DNA from: Codonopsis lanceolata
Taxonomy: Eukaryota; Streptophyta; Magnoliopsida; Asterales; Campanulaceae
Length of the DNA stretch: 64,000 nucleotides
Assembly (NCBI GenBank): GCA_013146195.2
Contig: CM028379.1
Location: 55,687,693 to 55,751,692, forward strand
Direction of reading: 5' to 3'
Position numbers and translations under genes: made by a program. Each line of letters starts with the position of its first letter. Position 1 is the stretch's first letter. Under the pieces are notes generated by a model that had not been told where the DNA came from, searched no databases, and saw only the letters and a program-made list of their open reading frames with translations. This document shows positions 55,276 to 64,000 of this stretch, one piece after another.

Positions 55276-56300
55276 ATGTTTAAGCGAAGAAATACCGGCT
55301 CTTCATCCTCCGGCCCAGTTCAGGAGGAAGAACAAAATTTTGACATCACCGCCGTATCCTCTGGCATCGAACGGTACATAATAAACTCTCCAAGTCCTTG
55401 GTGCGAAAGGGATTCAAGGTGAAGATTTGGTCTTCGTCCCGTTCGATGGCTCGTAGGTGGGGCTTTTTAGATTCTCCGCCTAGGGGCGCCATAGTCCCTA
55501 TTGTCCAGAATTCTCGCCAATGGCGACATTGGCATGGATGGCGGTGTGCTTGACACTTGTTAATGTTAGGAATAAAAGTTAATTTTTCATCTGAAAGCAT
55601 TAACATGTACTGGCACCTCGCGGTTGGTGCCGAGATTATAGCTACACCTCCACCCGTGTCCATCGGGGTGGTGAATGCTATCATTGCTCTCCCCGGTGTG
55701 GAGTGGTCCTATAACCGTAACCCACCATATGGACCTCGCACCATGAGAGAGTCCTTCCTTCAAAGACTGCCAAGCCCGTGTATAAATTTGTTTGTGGTCG
55801 TCTCATGCCCTCAAGTCACCAAAACACGGTGAATTGGGAGAGGGCATTCGACCTACACCATCATGACTAATGGGTCTATTGATGTTGGCCGCTTGATCAA
55901 CGGCCAAATCAAGACCCTAATTAGAGGCAGGACGCGAATGCGGGGTTCGCTTCCGCATTTGATCACCGACTTGTAGGGGGCAAGCGTGGAATGCCCAAAC
56001 ACTCTGTTGGTGAAGGTCATTACTAGGGCCATTTTGTTTGAGCATCACCAGCGGCCGCCGAGTGAGGGTTCCTCAAGAGGAGGAAGAGGACGAGATCCAC
56101 TCGTTGGGATCTCAAGCAGGTTGGAGAAGCCACTATCACTGATATGGTGAGTCGGCCAGCTGGCGCAGATGCGTCTTGAGCCCATTGAGCCACACAGGCT
56201 ATCAATTAACTTGTTGAGGAATACGTCCAACTTATTATGTTGCCACCGAGCACGATCCCGAGTTTCATCCTCATTCGTTATCTCCGCCCGAGCTCACCTT
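55276..56300 (+). pseudogene. Element E ORF: putative plant transposon protein domain
   Basis: ATG at 55276 begins MFKRRNTGSSSSGPVQEEEQ; a shift follows near 55385 to a frame with KGFKVKIW. The recognisable core is GIKVNFSSESINMYWHLAVG (about 55563-55622), PPYGPRTMRESF, then after a shift AKPVYKFVCGRLMPSSHQNT and SIDVGRLINGQIKTLIRGRT. These match the 'V.G..v.F....In....' and 'W..fi...l.pt.h...v' pattern of proteins annotated as putative plant transposon protein in Athila-like elements. It sits where gag would be. The C-terminus is unclear after about 56100. Function unknown. Confidence 0.65.
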
Positions 56301-58580
56301 GAGTCGAGGCCAGATTCCATCCTCGTTCGTTAGGTGGACCGCTATGTCCTTTGATATTTGTCCTACCCCATCAATCCTCTCATATGTTCCTCTATTTTGA
56401 GGACAAAATAGAACTTAAGTTTGGGGGGGGATTGAAAATTTTAGGTCTTAGCGGGTCCCGGCTAACGAGAGAATGGAGTTAGGCTATGTCGTTAGGGTGA
56501 AAGAGTTTTGCTTTATTTGATGACCATTTAACTCTTCACCCTATTTATCTACATTTTTTTTTTTTATTTTGGAGGTGTTGCCTTGAGAATACACTCACAT
56601 TAGATACTCGTGGGTTTCTTCTTAGGGACCCATCATCATGTGTCATAGTCATCACCTCCAATTTCAATTTCTTAATATATATAAAAATATATATATATAA
56701 TATATATATATTTAAATTCAAAATATTCATCCTCGAGTTTAGGTGTGGTAATGCTAGTCGTAGTCCATGAGGAGATTAGTGCAATGAACACATAGTTAGT
56801 CCGTAGATCCCACGGAATTTACTTAATTTTGCGAAACTTTTACTTTTCTCCAAATTCTTCATGCACTCACACCGTCATAATTTTGGATTGATTAGAATAG
56901 TTTTATAAAGTTTATAACACCGATTGATCTTCAACAAGATATGCACAAGAATATGATGCATAGCCATTCGAACATAAATGTTGCATTAAATTGTAACTTA
57001 GGGTCAATTGCATGTTAGTTAGATCCCTTGGTTTTCTCATTTATATATCTCAAGCACACTTTCGAACCGGTTTGCATGTTAGTCTCAATTGTCCCTACCA
57101 TCGTCTTAGCGAATGCTTATGTGAAATCGGTGATGCTAAACATTCAACCCCAATTCCCATAGTTGATATGATATTTTGTGTTATTTTACTTGCTTTAAAT
57201 ATTATGTGAGCATTTGGCATTAAGAAATGATTTAGGCCATCTTTTGGATCGTTAGAGCCTAAATATTCCCGAACCTATACTAATTATATCCCTAGTGTCC
57301 CCTTTGAGCCTAATGAAAAAGAATGGAGTGTGCTAAGCACACTATTTAAACCCCCATTCGACATCGTTTCCTTACCCACATTAACTTAACCCTAAAAGCC
57401 TATACACTTTTAGCCTACCCTTTGAGAGTAGGATTGGGTGGGAAATTGATTCTAGGAGGACCACTTCTTTTCGCTTAGGCTATTTTTTCAAGGTTTCTTC
57501 TTCCGTAATTAAAAAAAAAAAAAAAAAAAAAATCATGTGTCGACGAAAAAATGAAACTGAAGAAGAAGAGTGTTAACAAAGATTCAAATGGAAGCATAGC
57601 TTTCAAGAGAAAATATGTTAGAAAAATTCTACGATTGAATGTGATATTTTTAGAAAATCTAGTGCCCAAAACAAGTTTGGGGGATAAAAAGAAAAGTGAA
57701 AAGTAACACAAAGTACCCTCCACTTGTGGTCTTTGCAGTCCTAGCCTAAATAGGGAAAACTTCCTTTGCTTGGAAGTATGAGGGATAAAGGGTAGTCTTA
57801 CTCTCTCACTTTGAATTCCAATACCTTTCCATCAAATCCCCCAACACCTTGGCCTTACATTACAAGCTTAAAAAGTCCTAATGATCTTCTTGCCAATGCT
57901 TATGTTATGTTTATTGTCAAGTGAGTAACATGAAATTGATCACACACTCCATATTCATTATTATTCACCCTAAAGCTCACTGTGTTAGCATAATCTTAGC
58001 TATTACAAGTCATTGGGATAGAGAGCATTGTATACATACATAGAAGTGCATGGGATGGATGTGTAAATCTTTTGAATCCTTGGGACCTTTCTGTCTGTAG
58101 CTGACCAGGTTTGGATGGTAGATCTCATACTTCTTAATGCATGATTTTCTATTAAACTGTAATTTTCATATGAATGTGGTGTTTAGCTCAATAAAACTGT
58201 TTTAGTCAAGATATTCTTTAAGACTGGTGATCACACACACGGAGAAATTAAAAGTAGTAGCAGTATTAAGAAAAGACTAGTTGGTTCTATATAACTAAGC
58301 CTGCATATATGTGGTGAGCATCAAACTGAGATTGCATGCATGCCATATGCTTATAACTTGAGGATGAAACCAAAAAGATTTTATGTTGTATTTTAGTTTA
58401 TATTTATCTGTTGTTTTTGTATTTATCTGCATAGTTGAGTCACTCGAAAGAGTCTCCTTGAGTTTGTGGGTTTATAGAGGAGTGTAAATAGTGTCACCCT
58501 CACAAAAAGATTTTAATTTTTGTTATTTAGATGTTTTTGTATTTATAAGTTTATTTGTTTACTCGTGGACGAGCAAAGTT
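56301..58580 (+). other. Non-coding 3' internal region of element E
   Basis: Starts with gaggacaaaatagaacttaa and gtttgggggggg (56399-56430), a polypurine-like phrase typical after the last ORF of such elements. No domain is visible in the next 2.1 kb. An A-run is at 57509-57531. Confidence 0.6.
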
Positions 58581-58596
58581 CAAGTTTGGGGGTATT
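58581..58596 (+). other. Polypurine tract of element E
   Basis: caagtttgggggtatt precedes the LTR start TGATCGATG, after gtggacgagcaaagtt, a phrase common before Athila-like 3' LTRs. Confidence 0.7.
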
Positions 58597-59886
58597 TGAT
58601 CGATGTATTTTATACGTTGATTTTATATGCTTCGTGACTTGAATTAGGCTATTTCATGAGTCTTTTGAGTACTAATATATGTTTTTGGTGAGTTTTGTAA
58701 GTTTCGGATTGTTCGTGAAAATACGAAACTCGGGGTTGTAAGTGCAAATTACAAAGAAAGAAAAATTGAAGAAAATAAAGTTACGTCAATGCGGACACCT
58801 TGCGGACGCAAGGTGCCTCACTGCGACCGCAAGGTAGGCTGTCCTCAAGCCAGAATCGAAGAGCCAGAAGCACACACAGGAGACCTTGCGGACGCAAGGT
58901 ATTCAAACTGACACCTGCGACATGCAAGGTAGGCGAATCTTGAAATTCGGGTTTTCACACAGTTCATTCGATTCAATCACAACTCCCAAGTATATATAGA
59001 AGTCAGATGCCGAGCCTAAGCATAAGGAGGACGGCTGGAAGCTCTCTCTACATAGATTTTAGGTAGTTTTAGATTGTATAACATAATTAGGTTTTGTAAT
59101 TTCAAGTATTGAAGATCAAATCATGTCTTCCATCATCTTCATGTGCTGTTCATCGTCTATGATGAACTAAATCATCCCTAATCTAGGAGGTGGGAGGTAA
59201 CTTGTATCGAATTTATGTTTTGATTCTCATATTTATGTCTATTCAATGCTTGTTGATTGTGTTGTTTATCAATCCCTTTATTATTTCGCTTTGAACAAAT
59301 GAATGTAATCGCAAATAATAAAGGCTTAGAGGTGCGGATACCGCATGACCAAGTGCATATGTCGTACAACTGGCTCACCAACACAATAAATTGGACCTAT
59401 CGAAGCACGAGAGTGATAAGTTAGGACCGGGTTCTTACATGATCTAGGTGACGGATAGATCATAAATCTAGGTGATGACTAGATTAGGTTCTGTGCTTAG
59501 GATATGGAATGGGTGAATTTTGCAGGGAGGGAGACTGAACCAATTGTTCAACAGACCATATCTATTTTTAGTGAACGAACCCAAGACATTGAATGACATT
59601 ATTATGAATTGAACATAAAGGAGATATAAGTGAAACCCAGAATCCTAGATTTCCACTCACCATAAGATCTTCATATCTGTTATTACTGTCTAATTAGTTA
59701 ACATCTATAACTAGTAAATTAGAATAGAATTAAACATAAAAAAAAACCCCTTAGGTTAATAATTTGCTATCTATAATCGCACTGTTCGTGATCACTTGTC
59801 TCTGTGGGTTCGACCCTTGCTTCCGAGTCTATTCTATAATAGTCTTGTACACTTGCAAGGAAATAGATAAAATAAAACATCGATCA
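58597..59886 (+). repeat. 3' LTR of element E (1290 bp) with 10-bp inverted ends
   Basis: It begins TGATCGATGT and ends ACATCGATCA, perfect 10-bp inverted ends. It contains four copies of an ACCTTGCG-GA-CGCAAGGT-type palindrome (58797-58930), a TATA box at 58991, and tgtctctgtgggttcgaccc near its end. Confidence 0.85.
58991..58998 (+). promoter_or_regulatory. TATA box of LTR E
   Basis: TATATATA in cccaagtatatatagaagtc, 60 bp after the last palindrome. Confidence 0.6.
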
Positions 59887-60208
59887 GTAAATAATGGAAT
59901 GAGATATCATCAAACTCTTTTGCTAAAGCTGTCAATCGAGCATGATATAACTGTAGTCGGGGATCTTGTGTTTTTTATTTCCCCTCGATCTGATTTATAA
60001 TCAAGGCGAAATCACTAAAGACTTATAATTCTTTTACTCCTCTTTGGAGAGCCTCTTCTAGACCAGGGATGCAAGCTTCGTATTCGACAGTATTGCTTGA
60101 ACATTCAAACTCTAGTCTTATGGCTAAAGGAGTATGAGAATCTGATGGATCAATTAGTAGGACTCCTATGTCGAATTCTTGTTTGTTGGCAGCCCCATCA
60201 AAGAACAT
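59887..60208 (-). pseudogene. Tat2 archaeal-type RNase H, cut
   Basis: On the minus strand MFFDGAANKQEFDIGVLLID keeps the catalytic Asp that Tat1 lost. SNTVEYEACIPGLEEA follows, then a stop near 60023, and the frame continues as DFALIINQIEGK, LYHARLTALAKEF and ISFHYL up to 59887, where element E starts. The missing end would carry the last Asp (ADALA motif). Confidence 0.85.
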
Positions 60209-60214
60209 TTGCCA

Positions 60215-60910
60215 TTTGGTGTCATGATCAGTAATTTCTAGGACACCTTCATCTGGGAAACTTGGTTATGAAGTATCTTCTAACTCTAAAGGTAAATTAG
60301 CTAAATGGTCAGCGATCACACTTCCTTTGATATATTTGTGTGTGACGTATGTGATGTCAAACTCATTGAGTAAAATGACCATTTAGCCAGCCGGTTAGAG
60401 AGTGATGGCTTTCCAAAGATGTATGTTATTGGGTCCATTCTGGAGATTACTTTAATGGACCAAGCTTACAAGTAGGTCTTGAGCCTCTATGTTGCCCACA
60501 CCAAACCAGTACAACTTTTCTCTAACGCTGAGTAGTTGTGCTCACTACCTTGTAGCTTCCTAGTTATGAAGTAAATGGCCCTTTCAGCGTAGGAGTCTTC
60601 CTTTTCTTGTGCAAGCATTAGCCGCTACTGCAGTGTCTATGACAGTTAGGTATAGCATGAAAGGTTTATGAATATGAGGGGGAGCTAGCACTGGTGGGCT
60701 AACAAGGTAGTCTTTGAATTTCCAAAAGCAAGCCGGCATTCTTCATCCCAAACCCGGTCAGTGTCCTTTTTCAGGAGCTTGAATAGTGGCTCACACATGG
60801 ATGTCAACTGCTTAATAAAGCGACTGATATATTGCAGTCGACCCAGGATGGCTGTGGCATGTCTATGATAGCTTTCACTTTAGCAAGTTCTATTTCAATC
60901 CCCTACTCGG
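60215..60910 (-). pseudogene. Tat2 RNase H (RT-linked)
   Basis: Minus-strand words match the Tat1 RNase H: EFDITYVTHKYIKGSVIADH, a region equivalent to 'SSRLAKWSF', and CLHEKDTDRVWDEECRL-like sequence near 60740-60770. Several stops and shifts interrupt it. Confidence 0.7.
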
Positions 60911-60919
60911 TTACCATAA

Positions 60920-61590
60920 ACCCTAGGACTTTGCCTTTGGTAATCCGAATGTGCATTTTGTTGGGTTGAGCTTCATTTGGTGTTTCCTTAACCTTTCAAA
61001 GAATTTTTGAAGGTCCTTGACATGGGCGCCATTTGTATCGTCAGAATGTACAATCATATCATCCACATACACTTCCACCTCTCTATGTATCATGTCGTGG
61101 AAAAGAGTAGTGGTAGCTCTTTGGTACGTTGCCCCAATATTTTTTAACCCGAATGGCATGACAATGTAACAATATGTTCCCCAAGGGGTGATGAACGAAG
61201 TTTTTTCTTGGTCCTCTGCTGCGATTTTGATTTGGTTATAGCACAACATGCGTCTACAAAGGATCTTAATTTGTGAGAGGTCATAGCGTCTACCAAAATA
61301 TCAATGTTGGGTAGAGGGAAGTCGTCTTTGGGCGATGCCTTGTTGAGGTCGTAGAAGTCAACACATATCCGAACCTTTCCATTAGGTTTCGGTACAGTCA
61401 CTATGTTTGACAGCCAAATTGGGTACTCAACTACCCGGATGAACTTGACGTGTAGATGTTTCATGATTTCTTCTTTCACTTTCAGTGACCATTCTGGCTT
61501 AATTCTGCAGAGTTTCTGCTTAACTGACTTGGCATCTGAGTATGTAGGAATCCGATGCTCTACAATTGTTGGATCCAACCCAGGCATGTC
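60920..61590 (-). pseudogene. Tat2 reverse transcriptase
   Basis: Reads MPGLDPTIVEHRIPTYSDAK, PIWLSNIVTVPKPNGKVRIC, NKASPKDDFPLPNIDILVDA; then after a shift near 61245, CYNQIKIAAEDQEKTSF, VMPFGLKNIGATYQRA and VYVDDMIVHS with YVDD at 61058-61069. It ends NPTKCTFG. All palm motifs are present; the single shift between the two halves is the main damage. Confidence 0.88.
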
Positions 61591-61693
61591 TTCGTAACAC
61601 CATGCGAATACATCCTAAAACTTTTTGAGTAGACTAATCAATGTTGTTTTTTCTGACCCCTGCATATAACTGCCGATTCTGATCTCTTTGATC

Positions 61694-62460
61694 TCACAGC
61701 CCTAGATTGATAATAGACAAGTCTTCTTCTGATGTTGTTAATCGGTGCTTTTCTCGTTGCTCGACTAACTTTGCGAGCTCGATTAGGTATTCTTTATCTT
61801 TTTGGTCCATTTTGTTAAATGACTCATTATTTATGTTTATTAATTCATCTTTTAATGTAGGTGCAACCAAGGAATATACGAAAACATCGAGACTTTCATT
61901 ATTAATTTCAGGGGTTACATGGTTGGCTACATTATTAAGGTCCTGGGGATTGAGGTCCTCAATTTTATGAAGCAGGTTGGTAGGTGACCAGTCCGAGGGG
62001 AAATGGGAAACAGGGGGAAGGGTATATTCGAAACGGTCCACCAAGTCTGTCGTTGCAGGAGCGGTCCAGCCGGTGTACACCAATTTTTGCAGTGGGTTAT
62101 CAGTAATAGCCTCAAATTCTACTGGAAGCTCTTCATAGCTAGTTCCTCCGTCAATCATACCCAGGAAACTATCCCCCATGAAATCATCACCGAATAAAGC
62201 CAAGGCATAGTCATCATGGTCTATGGTCCAGGTATTTTCAACCGTCACAATTTTATATACGGTGCTACGGGGCTCCAGGATAACTTTTTCCATTTTGTTG
62301 GTGGCGAGACTGACATCTTCAAATATCTCCCAACCAGGGCGTCTTTTTCCGTTTCGATCTATTCAGGGCTCTGGGAACATGAGATAGGCATCTGTTTCCC
62401 CTTTCCTTACAAAATACCCGTTCAGGGTCTTTCTATATGACTATAGGGGAGGATCCTTGT
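61694..62460 (-). pseudogene. Tat2 spacer between G-patch and RT
   Basis: A 199-residue open frame (62293-61694) contains LEPRSTVYKIVTVENTWTID, DLVDRFEYTLPPV and ESFNKMDQKDKEYLIELAKL, co-linear with Tat1 23290-23900. Upstream, RKTLNGYFVRKGETDAYLMF is readable at 62370-62440. No known motif; probably part of the polyprotein. Confidence 0.75.
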
Positions 62461-62470
62461 GAGGCCTTTT

Positions 62471-62800
62471 TTAACATTCTGCCTTATTCTTTTCACACTT
62501 TTCGGTCATGGCAATTGCTAACTCGGCTGGTATAGGTTTGTATCCTAAACCAAATGGAGGAGTACATTGCTTGATTTCATCTTGGACTAAATTGATCGGC
62601 CCTTGTTCATTTCGGCCAAGACCCAGACCAGGCATATAGTTCATTTTTTGGAGCATGTTTAATGGGACCATATCTCTGAAGACCGTGGTTTTCTTTCCAG
62701 TAATGTCAAGTCTCTCACCCATATTCAATTGCATTGATTCTGGCCTAAGGGATGACTTTAAAGCCACATAGAAAGATACCAGTGTCATCATGCTCTATTT
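62471..62800 (-). pseudogene. Tat2 G-patch-like segment
   Basis: The minus-strand frame has LQKMNYMPGLGLGRNEQGP, the Gly-rich pattern of a G-patch (M....G.GLG...G), followed by CTPPFGLGYKPIPAELAIAM. G-patch segments after the protease are known in some retroelements and are thought to bind nucleic acid. Tat1 keeps only the tail (from 23008). Confidence 0.7.
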
Positions 62801-63555
62801 CGAGGATTGGGATACCCCCATTTTCTTTGTTTTCCATGATCTTATCAGCAAGTATGATCACTATATGATCATCGTGGATGAACTTGACACGTTGGTGCAG
62901 TGAAGAAGCTACCCCTTTCACCCCATGGATCCATGGACGTCCCAGCAATAAACTGAAAGTGGCAGGAATATCTAAGACCTGGAATTCAACTGGCATAGTT
63001 AGAAGACCGATTGTAATCATCACAGTTACCACCCCCAGGACACATCGACTTGTGTTGTCATATGCCCTTACTGTTCGTGATGAAGGAGTTAATTATGAGA
63101 TATTTGTCCTTAGTTTTGCTAACGTGCTTGTAGGACATATATTTAGAGACAAACCATTGTCTATTAGGACCCCCTTTTTTTCCATGACCCCTACAGTGAT
63201 GTGAAGAACGTCAATGTGGTTGATTCCTTCCTTTGGTAGATCCAAATTAGTGAACATAATCACATTCCCAAAATGTATATTTCCTATCATTTGGGTTAGC
63301 TCTCCTAGATATGTTTCGATGGGGATGACTGCCTGACTTAAAGATTTGGCCAGTGTATCACGATGACTCTTGGAAGCACATAACAAGCCCCAGATGGATA
63401 TGTTGGCTTGGGTTTTCTTCATCTGAGCTAGCATGGTATCTTCCACACTCTTAGCCCCAGTGTCTACTTTATCTTTCCCAAAGTGATCACTATTTTCTTG
63501 GTTTGGTTTATATGCCCGACCAGATCTAGTAAGATGACTGACATCCCCCACCAAT
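62745..63555 (-). pseudogene. Tat2 protease region
   Basis: Frame 63554-63093 begins MVGDVSHLTRSGRAYKPNQE and contains GVMEKKGVLIDNGLSLNICP; the D-N-G is the likely active site (family D-x-G). Frame 63032-62745 continues with ITIGLLTMPVEFQVLDIPAT and FSLLLGRPWIHGVKGVASSL, the second protease motif. A shift separates the two near 63090. Absent from Tat1. Confidence 0.8.
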
Positions 63556-64000
63556 CTAACTGGTTTTCTCAGTGCTACTTATAGTTTGACTATTTCCCAA
63601 AATAGTGTCCCAAGAGAGCATGTTGCAACCCAGCTCTTTTACTTGTAGAGAGAGAGGAACAACGATACAAGGCAATGATTTTTCATTCCTTTCAAACTTG
63701 GTAGGTACATATTTTCCTTCATCGACCTCAATCATGTTGATTTGAGGTAGTGGATTATTAACTACATTGGGCCTAGGGTGAGGTTTCTCGATGACTTTAT
63801 CATCGATAAGATCTTGGATTGCACCCTTGAGTAGGTAGCACTTGTCGGTGAGATGACCACTGCAGCAATGGTATTCACAATACAGGGCACGATTCCATGA
63901 GTTAGGTAGAGGATTCGGTGGCCTGTAGTTTTCCAATGGATTTAGTACTCCTTGTGCCATCAGCCCTTGCAGTATTAATGATAGGGGAGCTTGTAATTCA
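63556..64000 (-). pseudogene. gag: Tat2 gag C-terminus with zinc-knuckle-like motif
   Basis: The open frame (63960-63556) has CEYHCCSGHLTDKCYLLKGA, a C-x2-H-x4-H-x4-C form typical of Tat nucleocapsids, then DLIDDKVIEKPHPRPNVVNN. The capsid lies beyond the right edge of the window. Confidence 0.78.

Larger units (their letters stand above)
55061..59886 (+). mobile_element. Element E: Athila-like, single-ORF LTR element (3' part)
   Basis: An internal region with one ORF (55276 on), two phrases of the aagtttgggg type, and a 3' LTR (58597-59886). The LTR ends exactly where the archaeal RNase H frame of Tat2 stops, so E inserted into Tat2; GTAAA (59887-59891) is the candidate duplication. No pol domain is seen. 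The 5' LTR is not in the window, unless hidden by the gap. Confidence 0.7.
59887..64000 (-). mobile_element. Tat-lineage Ty3/gypsy element (Tat2), minus strand, partial
   Basis: Read from 64000 downward: gag nucleocapsid, protease, G-patch, spacer, RT, RNase H and the start of the archaeal RNase H, then cut by element E at 59886. It belongs to the same family as Tat1 (NTWTIDHDDYALAL against NTWSIDQDDYALAL). Integrase, LTRs and the PMD gene are not in the window. Confidence 0.88.

Noticed and set aside
1..64000. tRNA, rRNA or other structured RNA genes
   Set aside because: Only tRNA-complementary primer binding sites were seen; no cloverleaf or rRNA-like stretch was recognised by eye.

Overview
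This window is plant nuclear DNA, most likely eudicot, from a repeat-rich and probably heterochromatic region. The evidence is a set of plant-specific families: Stowaway and Tourist MITEs, a hAT transposon with 8-bp target duplications, a gene-carrying Mutator-like element with 9-bp duplications, a Ty1/copia element primed by initiator-Met tRNA, Tekay-type chromoviruses with ~3-4 kb LTRs, and Tat-lineage Ty3/gypsy elements with two RNase H domains. Host gene material appears only as fragments: a CIPK-type kinase, one R2R3-MYB exon, and a plant-mobile-domain (PMD) reading frame. I see no intact host gene, no RNA gene and no CRISPR array. Three runs of exactly 100 N (5001-5100, 31479-31578, 54961-55060) are scaffold gaps of unknown real size.

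Layout. Positions 1-8080 are AT-rich and non-coding. They hold Stowaway-like MITEs and a degenerate ~70-80 bp hairpin-bearing tandem array in two blocks (1736-4420 and 6740-7640) that flank an orphan MYB exon (6164-6606). Positions 8081-18426 are a Ty1/copia element split by a 7.06-kb hAT element (11197-18257). The hAT carries a decayed minus-strand transposase and three nested elements: a hAT MITE, a Tourist-like element and a Pack-MULE with a CIPK kinase fragment. Positions 18427 to about 30.3 kb are Tat element 1, inserted in the copia RT: LTR, tRNA-Arg-type PBS, gag, a deletion removing the protease, RT, RNase H, archaeal-type RNase H, integrase, then a multi-exon PMD gene. Positions 31579-35590 are the 3' end of Tekay element A, inserted in the 5' LTR of element B (35591-44891), a Tekay-like element that codes only for gag. 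An Athila-like LTR (D, 45632-47626) is split by Tekay element C (47627-54960), which has all pol domains but many frameshifts. Element E (55061-59886) codes for one plant-transposon-protein ORF and ends in an LTR inserted into the archaeal RNase H of Tat element 2 (59887-64000, minus strand).

The genes do not form a cellular pathway; the organisation is nested insertion. Target duplications and interrupted reading frames give the relative order of several insertions: copia before hAT and Tat1, B before A, D before C, Tat2 before E. All coding regions are broken by stops or frameshifts. Small indels also dominate the differences between the two LTRs of element B, so some frameshifts may be assembly error rather than decay.

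The most interesting signals are short 2-nt-spaced palindromes repeated upstream of the TATA box in unrelated LTR families, the Pack-MULE whose terminal repeats seem to extend into the captured kinase, the intron-containing PMD gene inside a Tat retrotransposon, the gag-only element B, and the hairpin array around the lone MYB exon.
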